A stretch of DNA of 64,000 nucleotides, taken from positions 64,739,018 to 64,803,017 of the forward strand of contig CM045763.1 of the NCBI GenBank assembly GCA_025200525.1, read 5' to 3'. Shown here piece by piece: positions 45,574-55,525 of this stretch (the stretch's first letter is position 1; each line of letters starts with the position of its first letter). The position numbers and the translations under genes were made by a program. The notes under the pieces were generated by a model. The model saw only the letters and a program-made list of their open reading frames with translations. It made no database searches and was not told where the DNA came from. This stretch comes from Camellia lanceoleosa (lineage: Eukaryota > Streptophyta > Magnoliopsida > Ericales > Theaceae).

Positions 45574-46706
45574 ATTGTCCTTTAATTCCATCTGCACAGC
45601 ATGATAGGGATTACCTGTTACCAGCCGAGCTAAAAACTTTACCCTTACGACCGAGCTAAATTCTTAAGCCTTTCTAGCCAAGCTAAAAAAACTCTCTAGC
45701 CTTTCCAGCCTAGCTAGGTTTATACCGAGCTCTATCTGTCCGATCAAAACGTCTCTTCAGTGAATCGCTTCTCATTCCGTGTACACGTGGCAGATTCTGA
45801 TTAGCCAGGCGTAACTGTCACGCCGTCTTCGTATCTCGTGAAATTTGAACAGTCTCGCTCTTTTTGTCCGTCCTTCTACACAAAACAAACTTTTCATTTT
45901 AAATCTACCACTACACTATTCATTTCCTTCATTCTCTCTATCTGTGTCTCTATTTTTTCAACCCCTGTGTTTGCTGAGTTCGTGTTCTTCACTGTTGTCG
46001 CTTCCATCTTCAATTTTTCTACCTTAATCTGGTAAGTAACTCAACCTTTTAATTCCTTTTGGTTGATTTCGCACCTTTTTTGCAATACATTCCTTAGTAT
46101 TCACATGTTTTTTCAAAACACATTATGTCTGCTTCTATTTTCTGCTTAGCTTTGTGCTTTCTGAAAGAAAAAACTTAGTAATAGAACCACTTGGATTCAC
46201 GAAATAATCTGAGAAACACTAGTTTTTATCCAAAATCAAACACCAACCGAAATAAAAACTAGTTTGTTCTAGATGCAAGCCCAGCAAAACCGAACTGAAA
46301 CGCGCTTTTCTCATATTCTACCATAGGTCAGAGTGTTTTTTGCTTCTCTTAGCCAAGCTACCAAATCGGACTAGGCTTTGCGAAGCACCACGCTTAGAAA
46401 AATTGTAACTACTTGACCGGGTTGAAACTTGGGGCTGAGCCAGCTTCCCTAGTCAAAAACCGGACTAAGAACGCTGCCCCAAAGGCTCAACCGGTGCTAA
46501 AGCCCTTTCTCCAACCGAAATAAAAACTTCGTAGTATCTTTCATAGCCGAGCTAGGACTTCATTTATCTTGCCTTTGTTTCTTTTAGCACGGTCCAACGG
46601 TCTGTACTTAACACCTTTGTTTTTTCACTTTGCAGACTTTAGGTTGCCCAGGCACTCCCTTGAGCGCTCAACCGAGCTACACAGCACCTTTCTTTGACTG
46701 AGCTAA
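45285..46706 (+). promoter_or_regulatory. CCGAGCTA motif cluster in U3 and leader of antisense ORF
   Basis: Exact CCGAGCTA occurs at 45,285, 45,340, 45,625, 45,651, 46,547 and 46,672. One-base variants occur at 45,678, 45,709, 45,725, 46,353 and 46,699. Six further exact copies lie inside the ORF. The cluster brackets the TTATATAAAT box (45,554) and a leader intron with donor GTAAGT at 46,032 and acceptor TTTGCAG at 46,635. Confidence 0.6.
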
Positions 46707-46740
46707 CTCCATTTTAACTTATTTATAGCTTAAAACACAA

Positions 46741-48655
46741 ATGGGAAAGTATAGGTTTTTAGTTAATTCACCTGGTGCAATGGCTGAATTCCGAAAGGAT
46801 TATAACATCCCCGACGATGTTCATCTCACCTTAGCCGAGCTAGATGTCACACCTTGGGAAAACCCTAGTTTTATTCCCTTTACCCTCCTTTCCATCGTAG
46901 AAACCGGCCTAAGATTCCCTGTACAGCCTCTCCTCTGTGAATTCCTTAGGCAAACTAGGATATGTCCTACCCAGCTCTCCACAAATTCATACCGTATAAT
47001 AAATGGCATAGCCGAGCTAAACCGCCGGGCTGGTATTAACCTTGGTTTAGCTGAACTTTTCCACCAATATTCCATAGGATCAAAAGAAGATGGCTGGGTC
47101 TACTATTTGAGAATACGACGCCGTCGAGAGAAAATAATCAAAGATACCCCGGACAAAGATTTAAATGATGATGATTTCTTCTGGGTATCTGGGAATTTTG
47201 AAGATCACCAAGCCCAGATCCCAGGTCGTAGAATAAACTGGAATAAAAGAACCCCCGGTATAATTACTTCGGCTTCTTTGCCTGCTTCTCTTTATTTCAG
47301 TCTCCAATTCCTGAACCGGTCTAACTTTTGTCTTCATTATGCAGATTCAGCCCACCTCAAGTCGCTGTATAGTTACCCCAATTTGGACACACTTCGCGCC
47401 ACACTGCGATATCCTGAAAGAAGTTGGGCCAAGCTACTGAACTTTGAACCGACATACAGATATAACAGTCGACGAAAAATGAAGGTAACTGACTTTTTGC
47501 TAGAAGCCTCTCCTGAACTGGACCCAAACTTGCCTCAAATCAACCTGGTCCGTACTACTACTGAACAAGAAATGGCGAAAAGGAATAGAGTATGGGCCCT
47601 TCTAACCAAAACACACAAAGCCGAGGTACCACAAACCAGTCAATCTACTGAGGCTGTGGTAGCTCTTCCCAGCCAACAACTTTCGTCATCTCGGGTGAGC
47701 AAGGGCGCCCGGACTACAATTGCCAAGCAAAGCCTCGTTGATGAAGAAGAAATCATCTTTCCCCAAACCACTCCACCGAGCTCACCACCTGCCCGCTCGG
47801 ACCGAGCTAGCTCTTCTAAATGGGCTCCAAAAATCACTTTTCAGAACCGAGCTATTCAAGACACTGATTCGGTGGTTGCTGAGAAAGATCACTTACTGGC
47901 ATTCAATCTTGCCAAGAGTGTTTGCTTTCCAGCAGATATGGAGCACCACAATCATTTGACCGAGCTAAAGGCCATCCGCTCGGCCACAAAATCCATGGTG
48001 CTTGTAAGTAGCTTCTTCTGTTAATCTTTCTAATTTGCACAACTTTCATCTCAATTTGATTACAAGTTTTTCCATTCTTTTGTAGGCCATGAAGAAGAAC
48101 CACATCGCTCATAAGCGTGTGCTGGAACTTTGCAAGACTACAAGGCAAGCCATAGCCGAAGTGACTGAAAAAGCTGCCGAGCTAGAATAAGCCAGGAAGC
48201 AGATAGCCGAGCTTCAATCCGAGAATGGCCGTCTGACAGGATTGGTTAGCTCGGCCAAAGCAGACAAGCAAAAGGCTGCAGCCGTGATAAAAGACAAATA
48301 CCTGCGGGAGCTGGCCAAGCTTGAAGGAAAGAAGAACACCGAGATTGAGAAGCTGAAGAAGAGTGCAAATGACGCCGAGCTCCGGGGTTACAAGGAGCGG
48401 GAGGCGACTTACATTAAACAATGTGAAGCTGCCAAGGATCTCTTCTTCAAATGTGGGTGGAGGGCGGCTATAGTGCAGCTCGGTCACGGTCTAGAAACCC
48501 AGGTCTTCAACGCTCCTGCATACTTCATACCGAGCTCCATGGCGGAATATGCTGCTGCCCTTCAACAACAATTTCTTGAGGATTCAGATGATGAAGAAGA
48601 AACCGTGCCCAACGATACCCCGGTTGTCAATGACCTGTTAATCGAGCTTTGGTGA
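46741..48655 (+). CDS. Antisense accessory ORF of Tat-B (putative gypsy-type transposon family), one premature stop
   Basis: Exon 1 runs from ATG at 46,741 to 48,003 (421 codons) and is joined by a phase-0 intron (GTAAGT at 48,004, TGTAG ending at 48,085) to an exon ending at 48,655. A TAA at 48,188 interrupts the second exon. Without it the protein would be about 610 residues; as it stands it is 455. The N-terminal part (residues about 20-230) has EFRKDYNIPDDVHL, GLRFPVQPLLCEFL and PTQLSTNSYRII, like the plant family annotated as putative gypsy-type transposon (PF04195, from memory). The C-terminal part is a Lys/Glu/Ala-rich coiled coil ending in an acidic tail. A 5' leader intron and a TATA-like box in the LTR suggest its own antisense transcript. 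Function is unknown; it is far better preserved than pol. Confidence 0.75.
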
Positions 48656-49003
48656 GCCAATGGTGGAAGACTCGACTAACGAGTAGCCATCGAAACCATG
48701 CTTCCAATAATTTAATGAAATCGGGCTCCGAGTTGACCTTGATGTTGATCTTGATGATCTATTTGCCTGATTTTGTACTTCTCTTCTTGTTGCTTGATTT
48801 TAGTATTTTCTTCTTTTTGTTGGACAAAAAAGTTTGTAACCGGAGTGAGTCCCCAACTATTGTAGCTCTGTTTTGCTTTTGAATGAAAAACCTTTCAACT
48901 TTTTGTTCGGTCTGTGCCATACCTGCATTCACTTTGTATACAAACTAACATTTTCTTGCCGAGATAATTATCTTGGTCTTAATCTTGCAATATAATTATA
49001 GCT
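48656..49003. other. 3' end of antisense ORF transcript unit
   Basis: No gene. A TGA-terminated tail is followed by T-rich sequence. An ATGAAAAACC word near 48,883 might be close to a polyadenylation region. The tandem arrays begin after this. Confidence 0.35.
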
Positions 49004-49387
49004 GCCAACCACTCTTTAGCTGAGATACCTACCTCGGCTGAAGAGTACTAAGAGTTGGTTCAGTCCAGCCAACCATTCTTTAGCCGATATCCTTACTTCG
49101 ACTGAAGAGTACCAAGTGTTGGTTTAATCCAGCCAACCACTCTTTAGCCGATATCCTTACTTCGGCTGAAGAGTACCAAGTGTTGGTTTAGTCTAGCCAA
49201 CCACTCTTTAGCCGATATCCTTACTTCAGCTGAAGGGTACCAAGTGTTGGTTTAGTCCAGCCAACCACTCTTTAGCTGATATCCTTACTTCGGCTGAAGA
49301 GTACCAAGTGTTGGTTTAATCCAGCCAACCATTCTTTAGCCGATATCCTTACTTCGGCTAAAGAGTACTAAGAGTTGGTTTAATCCA
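49004..49387. repeat. 64-bp tandem repeat, 6 copies
   Basis: Units start with GCCAACCACTCTTTAGC at 49,004, 49,068, 49,132, 49,196, 49,260 and 49,324, an exact 64-bp period. Each contains a TTAGCCGAtatcc...TTCGGCTGAAGAG inverted pair. The array lies between the antisense ORF and the pol end. Confidence 0.9.
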
Positions 49388-49741
49388 GCCAACCTCTAAA
49401 TTGGTTATTCCTGCCAATTTAGAAAAGTGTTTGGTTCTTCCTGCCAAACGTCCTGCAGCCTAGATCCTTATCCTGGGCTTAGGAAGGGTGTTGGTTTGTC
49501 CAGCCAACTTCTAGATTGGTTTTTCTAGCCAACCTAGAGTAAAGTGTTTGGTTATTCCGACCAAACGTCCTGCAGCCTGGATCCTTATCCTGGGCTTAGG
49601 AGGGGTGTTGGTTTAATCCAGCCAACCTCTAAGTTGGTTTTTCCAGCCAACCTAGAGTAAAGTGTTTGGTTATTCCGACCAAACGTCCTGCAGCCTGGAT
49701 CCTTATCTTGGGCTTAGAAAGGTTCACAGTTGGTTATTCTG
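49388..49741. repeat. 115-118 bp tandem repeat, 3 copies
   Basis: Units start at 49,388, 49,503 and 49,621. Each has TTGGTT-TTCC-GCCAA hairpin-like words and CGTCCTGCAGCCTGGATCC. It directly follows the 64-bp array and shares the GCCAACC start, so one array probably grew out of the other. Confidence 0.85.
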
Positions 49742-49870
49742 GCCAACTATGTTTTTAATGCCCCTAACTCACTAAAACAACTTTTACAGAATAAAACACT
49801 TATGCTGAAAAGAAAACTACTTGTTTTATTGGGGAAAGAAAAATTACAAGAATTCTAAAAAAAAAAAAAG

Positions 49871-50500
49871 CTAAAAATAAAATATTTTGAGATTGGTAGT
49901 ATTCCATGGCCTGGGAATGGTTTTGCAGTCCTCGTCTTCTAAGTGGTATGCCCCTTTGCCTGCTAATCCAACCACTTTATAAAGTCCTTCCCAATTGGGC
50001 CCTAACTTGCCATCTCCCGGTACCACGGTGTTTCTCATCACTTTGCACAGCACCCAATTGCCGATCCTGAATTGCCTTGGATGCACTGTTTTGTTGTATT
50101 TCCTAGATAACTCTTGTTGGTATGAGGCAATGTGAACCAGTGCTCTTTCTCTTCTTTCTTCTGCAAGGTCGAGCTCCAATGGTATGGCTTCGCCATTTAA
50201 GTCTGGATCAAAAATTTTGCTTCGAATTGTGGGGAGGCCAACTTCTAGTGGGATTACTGCTTCCATACCATAGGCTAAGGAGAATGGAGTTTCTCCTGTT
50301 GACCGTTGAGGTGTGGTACGGTAGGCCCATAAAATATGAGGGAGCTCTTCCGCCCATTTGCCTTTTGCTTGTTTTAACCTCTTCTTCAATCCATCCAAGG
50401 CGACCTTATTTGATGCTTCTACTTGACCATTTGCTTGGGGATATGCCGGTGTAGAATTGTAGAACTCTATCTTGTACTCTTCACAAAAGCCTTTAAAGAT
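49871..50500 (-). pseudogene. C-terminal half of Tat-B integrase
   Basis: The frame from about 50,500 down shows GFCEEYKIEF, YPQANGQVEASNKV (catalytic Glu), KGKWAEELPHILWAYRTTPQ, STGETPFSLAYGMEAVIP, and a C-terminal LGPNWEGLYKVV domain ending IFYF. It is open to its natural stop. The zinc-binding domain and the first two catalytic Asp residues are missing: they were lost in the deletion that joined this segment to the Tekay gag near 50,500. Confidence 0.85.
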
Positions 50501-51374
50501 TATAACAAACTCCCTTATGGTTCTTACCACATTCGGAACAGGACGGAAAAGAACGGTTTCCTTGACTAAAAGTAGTCGTTGACCCTGTATTCTGTTTCTT
50601 ATTTGATGGGTTATGCTTGCCTTTCTTGAATTTGAAATTCTGTCTTTTACCACGCCATTTAGACGCCGGTGTTTCAGATTGTTTCACAGCTTCGATGTTT
50701 GACTCGGCCATCAATGCTCGATTAAGAACACCCACATAGGTCGGTAGCTTTAAAACATTTATTCTGTCCAGTATTGCAACATTCAGGCCACCTTCAAACC
50801 TTCTGGCCTTCTTGTAATCAGTATCCACCATATATGGTGCATATCTAGCAAGCCCGGTAAATTGTGTTTCGTATTCGGCGACAGACATCGTGCCCTGCCT
50901 CAGTTGTTCAAATTCAGTCACCTTCCTATCCCTGACACATTGAGGGAAGTACTTTTCAAAGAAGGCTACTTTGAATTGAGCCCAAGTCATAACGGGGTTG
51001 TCCTCACGGGTAAGCATCCACCACCTTCTTGCTTCCTCTTGCAGAGTAAAGGTAGCCAGCAGCACTTTATGTGCCTCAGAGCATGGAAAAACCTCAAACA
51101 ATTTTTCGGTCTCAAGAACCCAAGTTTCAGCCTTTAACGGTTCAAGGCCTCCCTAAAAGGATGGCGGTTTCAGTTTGCTGAACTTCTGGGTGAGAGCAAT
51201 TATATCCCCATCATTAATATTCACATTTGGTTCCGGCTGTACCGGAGGAGGAGGAGGTGGGGGCTGTTGGTTTTGTTGTTGCTCAAGTCTGGCAGTTATC
51301 AATTCCATCATTCTTTCCATTCTTGCCATTCTTGCCTCAGTGGATGAGGACTCAGATTCATTTGCATTATCCAT
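50493..51374 (-). pseudogene. Tekay-A3 gag, one in-frame stop
   Basis: It starts MDNANESESSS at 51,374, has a poly-proline stretch, and has one TAG near 51,153. The Retrotrans_gag domain follows (EEARRWWMLT, FFEKYFPQ, EFEQLRQGTMSVAEYE, FTGLARYAP), then a basic tail and a zinc knuckle CSECGKNHKGVC. It would form the capsid. It stops exactly at the breakpoint with the Tat-B integrase. The 5' end sits about 200 bp inside the primer site of its LTR, confirming they belong together. Confidence 0.85.
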
Positions 51375-51565
51375 TTCACTATAAGCAGTTATAACAATTA
51401 TAAACATAAATAGTTGCATACTTAAACAGTTTAACACATTAGCATATATTCAGTCATGTCATAACCACACACTTTTCATGTTCATGCAATGCCCTAATCA
51501 CCTTTCTAGGACATCCTATAGCTCATTTGGACACGTGTGTGCGGTATAACTCGTGGTTAAGTATC

Positions 51566-51577
51566 GCTCTGATACCA
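51566..51577 (-). other. Primer binding site of Tekay-A3
   Basis: The minus strand reads TGGTATCAGAGC, three bases after the LTR end. This is the classic plant site complementary to initiator tRNA-Met. It fixes the minus orientation of the Tekay-A family. Confidence 0.9.
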
Positions 51578-51580
51578 CTC

Positions 51581-54002
51581 TGTCACGACCCAAACCCGCC
51601 CCTATGGGTTTAGCATCATAATCGCCAAGAATCCGAGATTACCAAGGCCCGCCTAACAAGATATCTGATACAGAGTACAGGGGCTTGGCGGAAGCCAATA
51701 CAGTGAATAAATAATGTCCAATGAGCTGTGATAGTCTGTATGCAAAAAGACTTTTCATACATATTTACAGAACAGTACATATACATACATGTCATTCAGT
51801 GAAACAGGGACTTAATCCTTATTACAGTACAGTACGGTGCAATATACAGTCTATACAATATTACAAAACAGTGCGGAAGGGGAATTACTAAAACACCCCT
51901 AAGCCTTAGCTTGGTAGGCTCGGAACCTCGCGGTGAGGCACATTGGTTGGCTTGACAAAACTGGAGTTAACCCTGACGCCTCTAGCCTTATCCGGTGCCT
52001 GTACACCTACATATATATATGAGCAGTGAGCTAAAGCCCAGTGAATAACATAATGCGTAAAGGGGTTTAGAATGAATGTCCTTACAGTAATGAAAACAGT
52101 TCATTAAACAGTATTTCAGTGATTCAGTACAATCAGTCATATGTGGTACATCCATTAGCATAACAGTACAGTAAGCAGTAGGTCTTAAAGACCGAATAGT
52201 AATGATGGCCATCAATCAGTAAACAGTAGTGGTTCCACGAGGGGACCGACAGAGATCTCTGTAATAGTAACAGTAAACAGTAGGTGCTAAGGATGCCACA
52301 GTACAGTTCAGAATATAGGACATACATTCATTCAGTAACCAATATCAGTTCAGTAAACAATTTAGTTCAGTAATCAGAAGATAATCATTTTGAACATATC
52401 TTTGCACAGTTGTTACTCACAGAGTTCTGGGCTACAGTAAGCTAGAGCGTCTCCTCGGAATGCCAACCCTATACAGTTAACAGATTGAACACACTCTAAG
52501 TTTCACAGTTGGGAAAGATAATTATTAACTCCCTATTATGCTTCGGTGTGTTCTACATCTATATCCTCATTAAGATGTCTAAAACTAGGCCTAAGAATGC
52601 CTAGGATGGAATGAGGATGCAAAGATGTACACAGAAAACATTTTTAGAATTTTCAGTAAAATAGGGTTCCGCTCGAGCGTAGGTTTCCCCGCTCGAGCGG
52701 ACATGCAAACAAAGGGACCCACTCGAGCGTCGACTTCCCCGCTCGAGCGTGTCACCCAATACTCCGCTCGAGCGTACATTCCTCCGCTCGAGCAGACTGA
52801 TGAACAGTGCAAAGTACTGGATGCTCTATTTCTCCACTCGAGCGTGCATCACTCACCGCCGGCGGATCAGAAACAGTCAAAATCTGGGAGCTTGATTTCC
52901 GCCGGCGCTTACTTCTTCGGCGGGATGCATCTGGAAAAATCGAATCCAGTTTGTGTTCTAAGTTCAAAACTTCAGTTTCCCACACCAAATTCGACCCTCT
53001 TGGGCCCATTTTTTGGAAAACTCTTGTAAACCCATAGAATAACATGTTTCAAAGGTGAATTTGAGAAATCAAGGCCCAAGGGTGTTTCAATTAAACTCAT
53101 TTTCAAACCCATTTTCATGAATATGAAGAACATGCAAACATGCATGGGTTTAAACCACTTCAAAGCTTCAAGGCTTGCTCAATTGAGCTCATTTCTTCAA
53201 AAACATGGTGAAATCATGGATTATGGTCAAAAGATGGACATGCATGCAAGATTTCCATGAAATCAAACTCAAAACTCTTCAATATGCACATGCATGCAAG
53301 GTTTAAGCTACAATTCAACATTTTTAGACTAAATCATGACTTAGATCACTAGAGGCTCAAGAATCATGCAAGAACAATCTTAAGGACGACAATGAGGGGT
53401 TGAAAATCATACCTAAGTCTTGAATGCAAGATGAACAAGCTCAACTATGCAATCTATGCTTCAAATCCTTCAATTTCCAAGCAATTCTCTAGATGAACAA
53501 GATGAACTCACACTTTCCTCTCACTCTCTCTTCCTAGTCGGCAAGAACAATGAAGTAGGCTGAGGAAATGTTTTGTATTGAGTGCAATAAGGCTCTACAA
53601 TAATAATAAACAATGGCCCACTCAATGGCAATTCCGTAAATAAGGCAACTCTATTAATTTGGCTTAAATTAATCTAGTTTAATCATACCAAATCAGTTTT
53701 CGGATAATTACACCATAAAATCACATAAATTCTACTGATCAGAGAACATCAATCAATTTTGGATTCAGCCGCCGATAAGGCCTTCAATTAACAGTTTAAA
53801 CAAAAAAAACTGGACAAATAATTAAACAGTCAAACAGATAAAATGTAGTTCAAACGGATACAGTCAATCAATTCAGTTTCAGATTCCCGTTAGTCAGTTC
53901 AGTAATTTGGCCAGTTCAATTATCAGTCAAGATCAGTCTCAATTTAACAGTAATCGGTAATTAATCAGTCATTAATCAGTAAACAGTATGAGGGTTGTTA
54001 CA
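51581..54002 (-). mobile_element. 5' LTR of Tekay-A3, inserted in Tat-B
   Basis: 2422 bp with plus-strand ends TGTCACGACCC and GGGTTGTTACA. It interrupts the second RNase H/linker of Tat-B at 54,003. Only this LTR, the primer site and gag survive; pol and the 3' LTR are gone. A1 and A2 are solo copies of the same LTR. Confidence 0.9.
52670..52844. repeat. CGCTCGAGCG paired array in Tekay-A3
   Basis: Sites start at 52,670/52,690, 52,720/52,740 and 52,765/52,785 (each pair exactly 20 bp apart), plus 52,835. Most are exact CGCTCGAGCG or differ by one base. This is the least decayed copy of the array. Confidence 0.8.
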
Positions 54003-54715
54003 GGTCCTGAGAACGATTTCTTGTACAATGCCAAAGATGGGGAGAGCCAAAGTCGTTGTGACTTTGCTCTTATTTTGTTGGCCGCTTTCTTTTCTTCCAG
54101 TAGGGTGCCATCTTTTAAGAATAGTATGATGGGATCCATCCAAGAAGGGCCTAGCTCGGCGCAACATACCTCTTCTGCTTTGGGGTCTTCAATACATGGT
54201 CTAGGTAGGTAGTCGATCAGCAATCGATGAGGGATGGAAGTATTTGCCATTGAAGCAAAGCCTGCTAATTCATCTACTCTGCTGTTTTCCTCCCTGCCGA
54301 TTTGTTCTATCCTGACTACTTCAAATTTCTTGATTTCTGTTCTGACCAACTCTTGGTACTTAGCCATCCTGTCGTCCTTTGCTTCGTAGTCACTTGAAAT
54401 TTGGTTTACCACCAATTGTGAGTCGCTGTAAACCATTAGCTCGGTGGCCTTCACGTAGAATACTTATTTGAGGCCTGCAAGAAGCGCTTCGTACTCCGCT
54501 TCGTTGTTTGATGCTGGGAAGCCAAGGTTGACTGCTTGCTCCACTACTAGGCCGTCTGGAGAGATGAGGACTATGCCGAGTCCTGCTCCATGCCGGTTAG
54601 ATACTCCATCCACGAAGAGCTTCCACATTTCTCCAACGAATAACTTCCAGCAAGTGGAGGGATCAGATGATGCCTTGGAGTCCTGAATGTTGCTGGTGTT
54701 TTCTTCAAGGTCCAT
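54003..54715 (-). pseudogene. Additional RNase H of Tat-B, cut by Tekay-A3
   Basis: [38 protein letters not shown] and VYSDSQLVVNQI mark the Tat-type extra RNase H with its D, E and D residues. A stop follows the second motif (about 54,463). The linker to the integrase begins (RLLIDYLPRP, LGPSWMDPI) and is cut at 54,003, where the Tekay LTR starts. Confidence 0.85.
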
Positions 54716-54772
54716 GTTTGTTGTTTGCCCCTCGCTATCTGATTATAACAAGTCTTTATTTATTTGTGAGTC

Positions 54773-55495
54773 TTAGCTTGGTGTAGCATGGTTTGCTTCT
54801 TCCTTGCTTTCTTTATTCTGGTCTGCCTTGGGGTCTGACTGAGTATCCTGTACCAGGGGTTGCGCTATTCCGGCGTCAACTTCCATCCCTAGTTCGGTTG
54901 TATCAATCAGGTCGACTGGGCAGATATGATGACTTCTTAGGGTAAATTCAGCAACGAAGTCTGCCAAGGCTTGAGCCTTTATCGCGGTCCTGGGTTGAAA
55001 CTTGATGTCATATTGTCCCAACTCTACTACCTACTTCAAGATTCGCCCAGAAAAGTTTGCCCATTCAAAAAGAGCTTTTAACGGGAAAGCTGTGAGGACG
55101 ATTATGGTATGGGCATGAAAGTAGTGCGACAGCTTCCTTGAGGCCATCATCAAGGCTAAGGCCAGTTTTTCCAGTGGCAAGTACCTTGTTTTGGCGCTCA
55201 GTAATGTCTTGCTGACATAAAAGATAGACAGATGTTGGATTCCTTCCGCACGGACTAACACTGCGCTAATTGCGTGCTGTGAGACTGCCAGGTACAGGAA
55301 GAGTTCTTCTCCAGGTATTGGGGTGACAAGCAGTGGTGGGGAAGACATGTATTCTTTCAGGCTTTCCAGAGCGCGGTCACATTCTTCGTCCGACTCAAAT
55401 TTGGCCTTTAAAGCATGGAAAAATGATCGTAGTCTGTCTGACGACCAGCTTATGAACCGATTGAGCGCAGCCGCCATGCCGGTGAGATACTGCAC
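54773..55495 (-). pseudogene. RT-linked RNase H of Tat-B
   Basis: Shows ISWSSDRLRSFFHALK, ELFLYLAVSQHAISAVLVRA, FYVSKTLLSAKTRYLPLEKL, then after a stop near 55,030 LGQYDIKFQPRTAIKAQALADF. Standard Ty3 RT-thumb and RNase H order. The DVS-type catalytic start is replaced by AVS. Confidence 0.8.
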
Positions 55496-55525
55496 TTCTT
55501 TTACTGAATTTGGCCTCTCCAGGTC

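Noticed and set aside
49871..50653. A 261-codon frame as a novel fusion gene
   Set aside because: Its first 40 or so codons are the Tekay gag read out of frame; it is a deletion junction.
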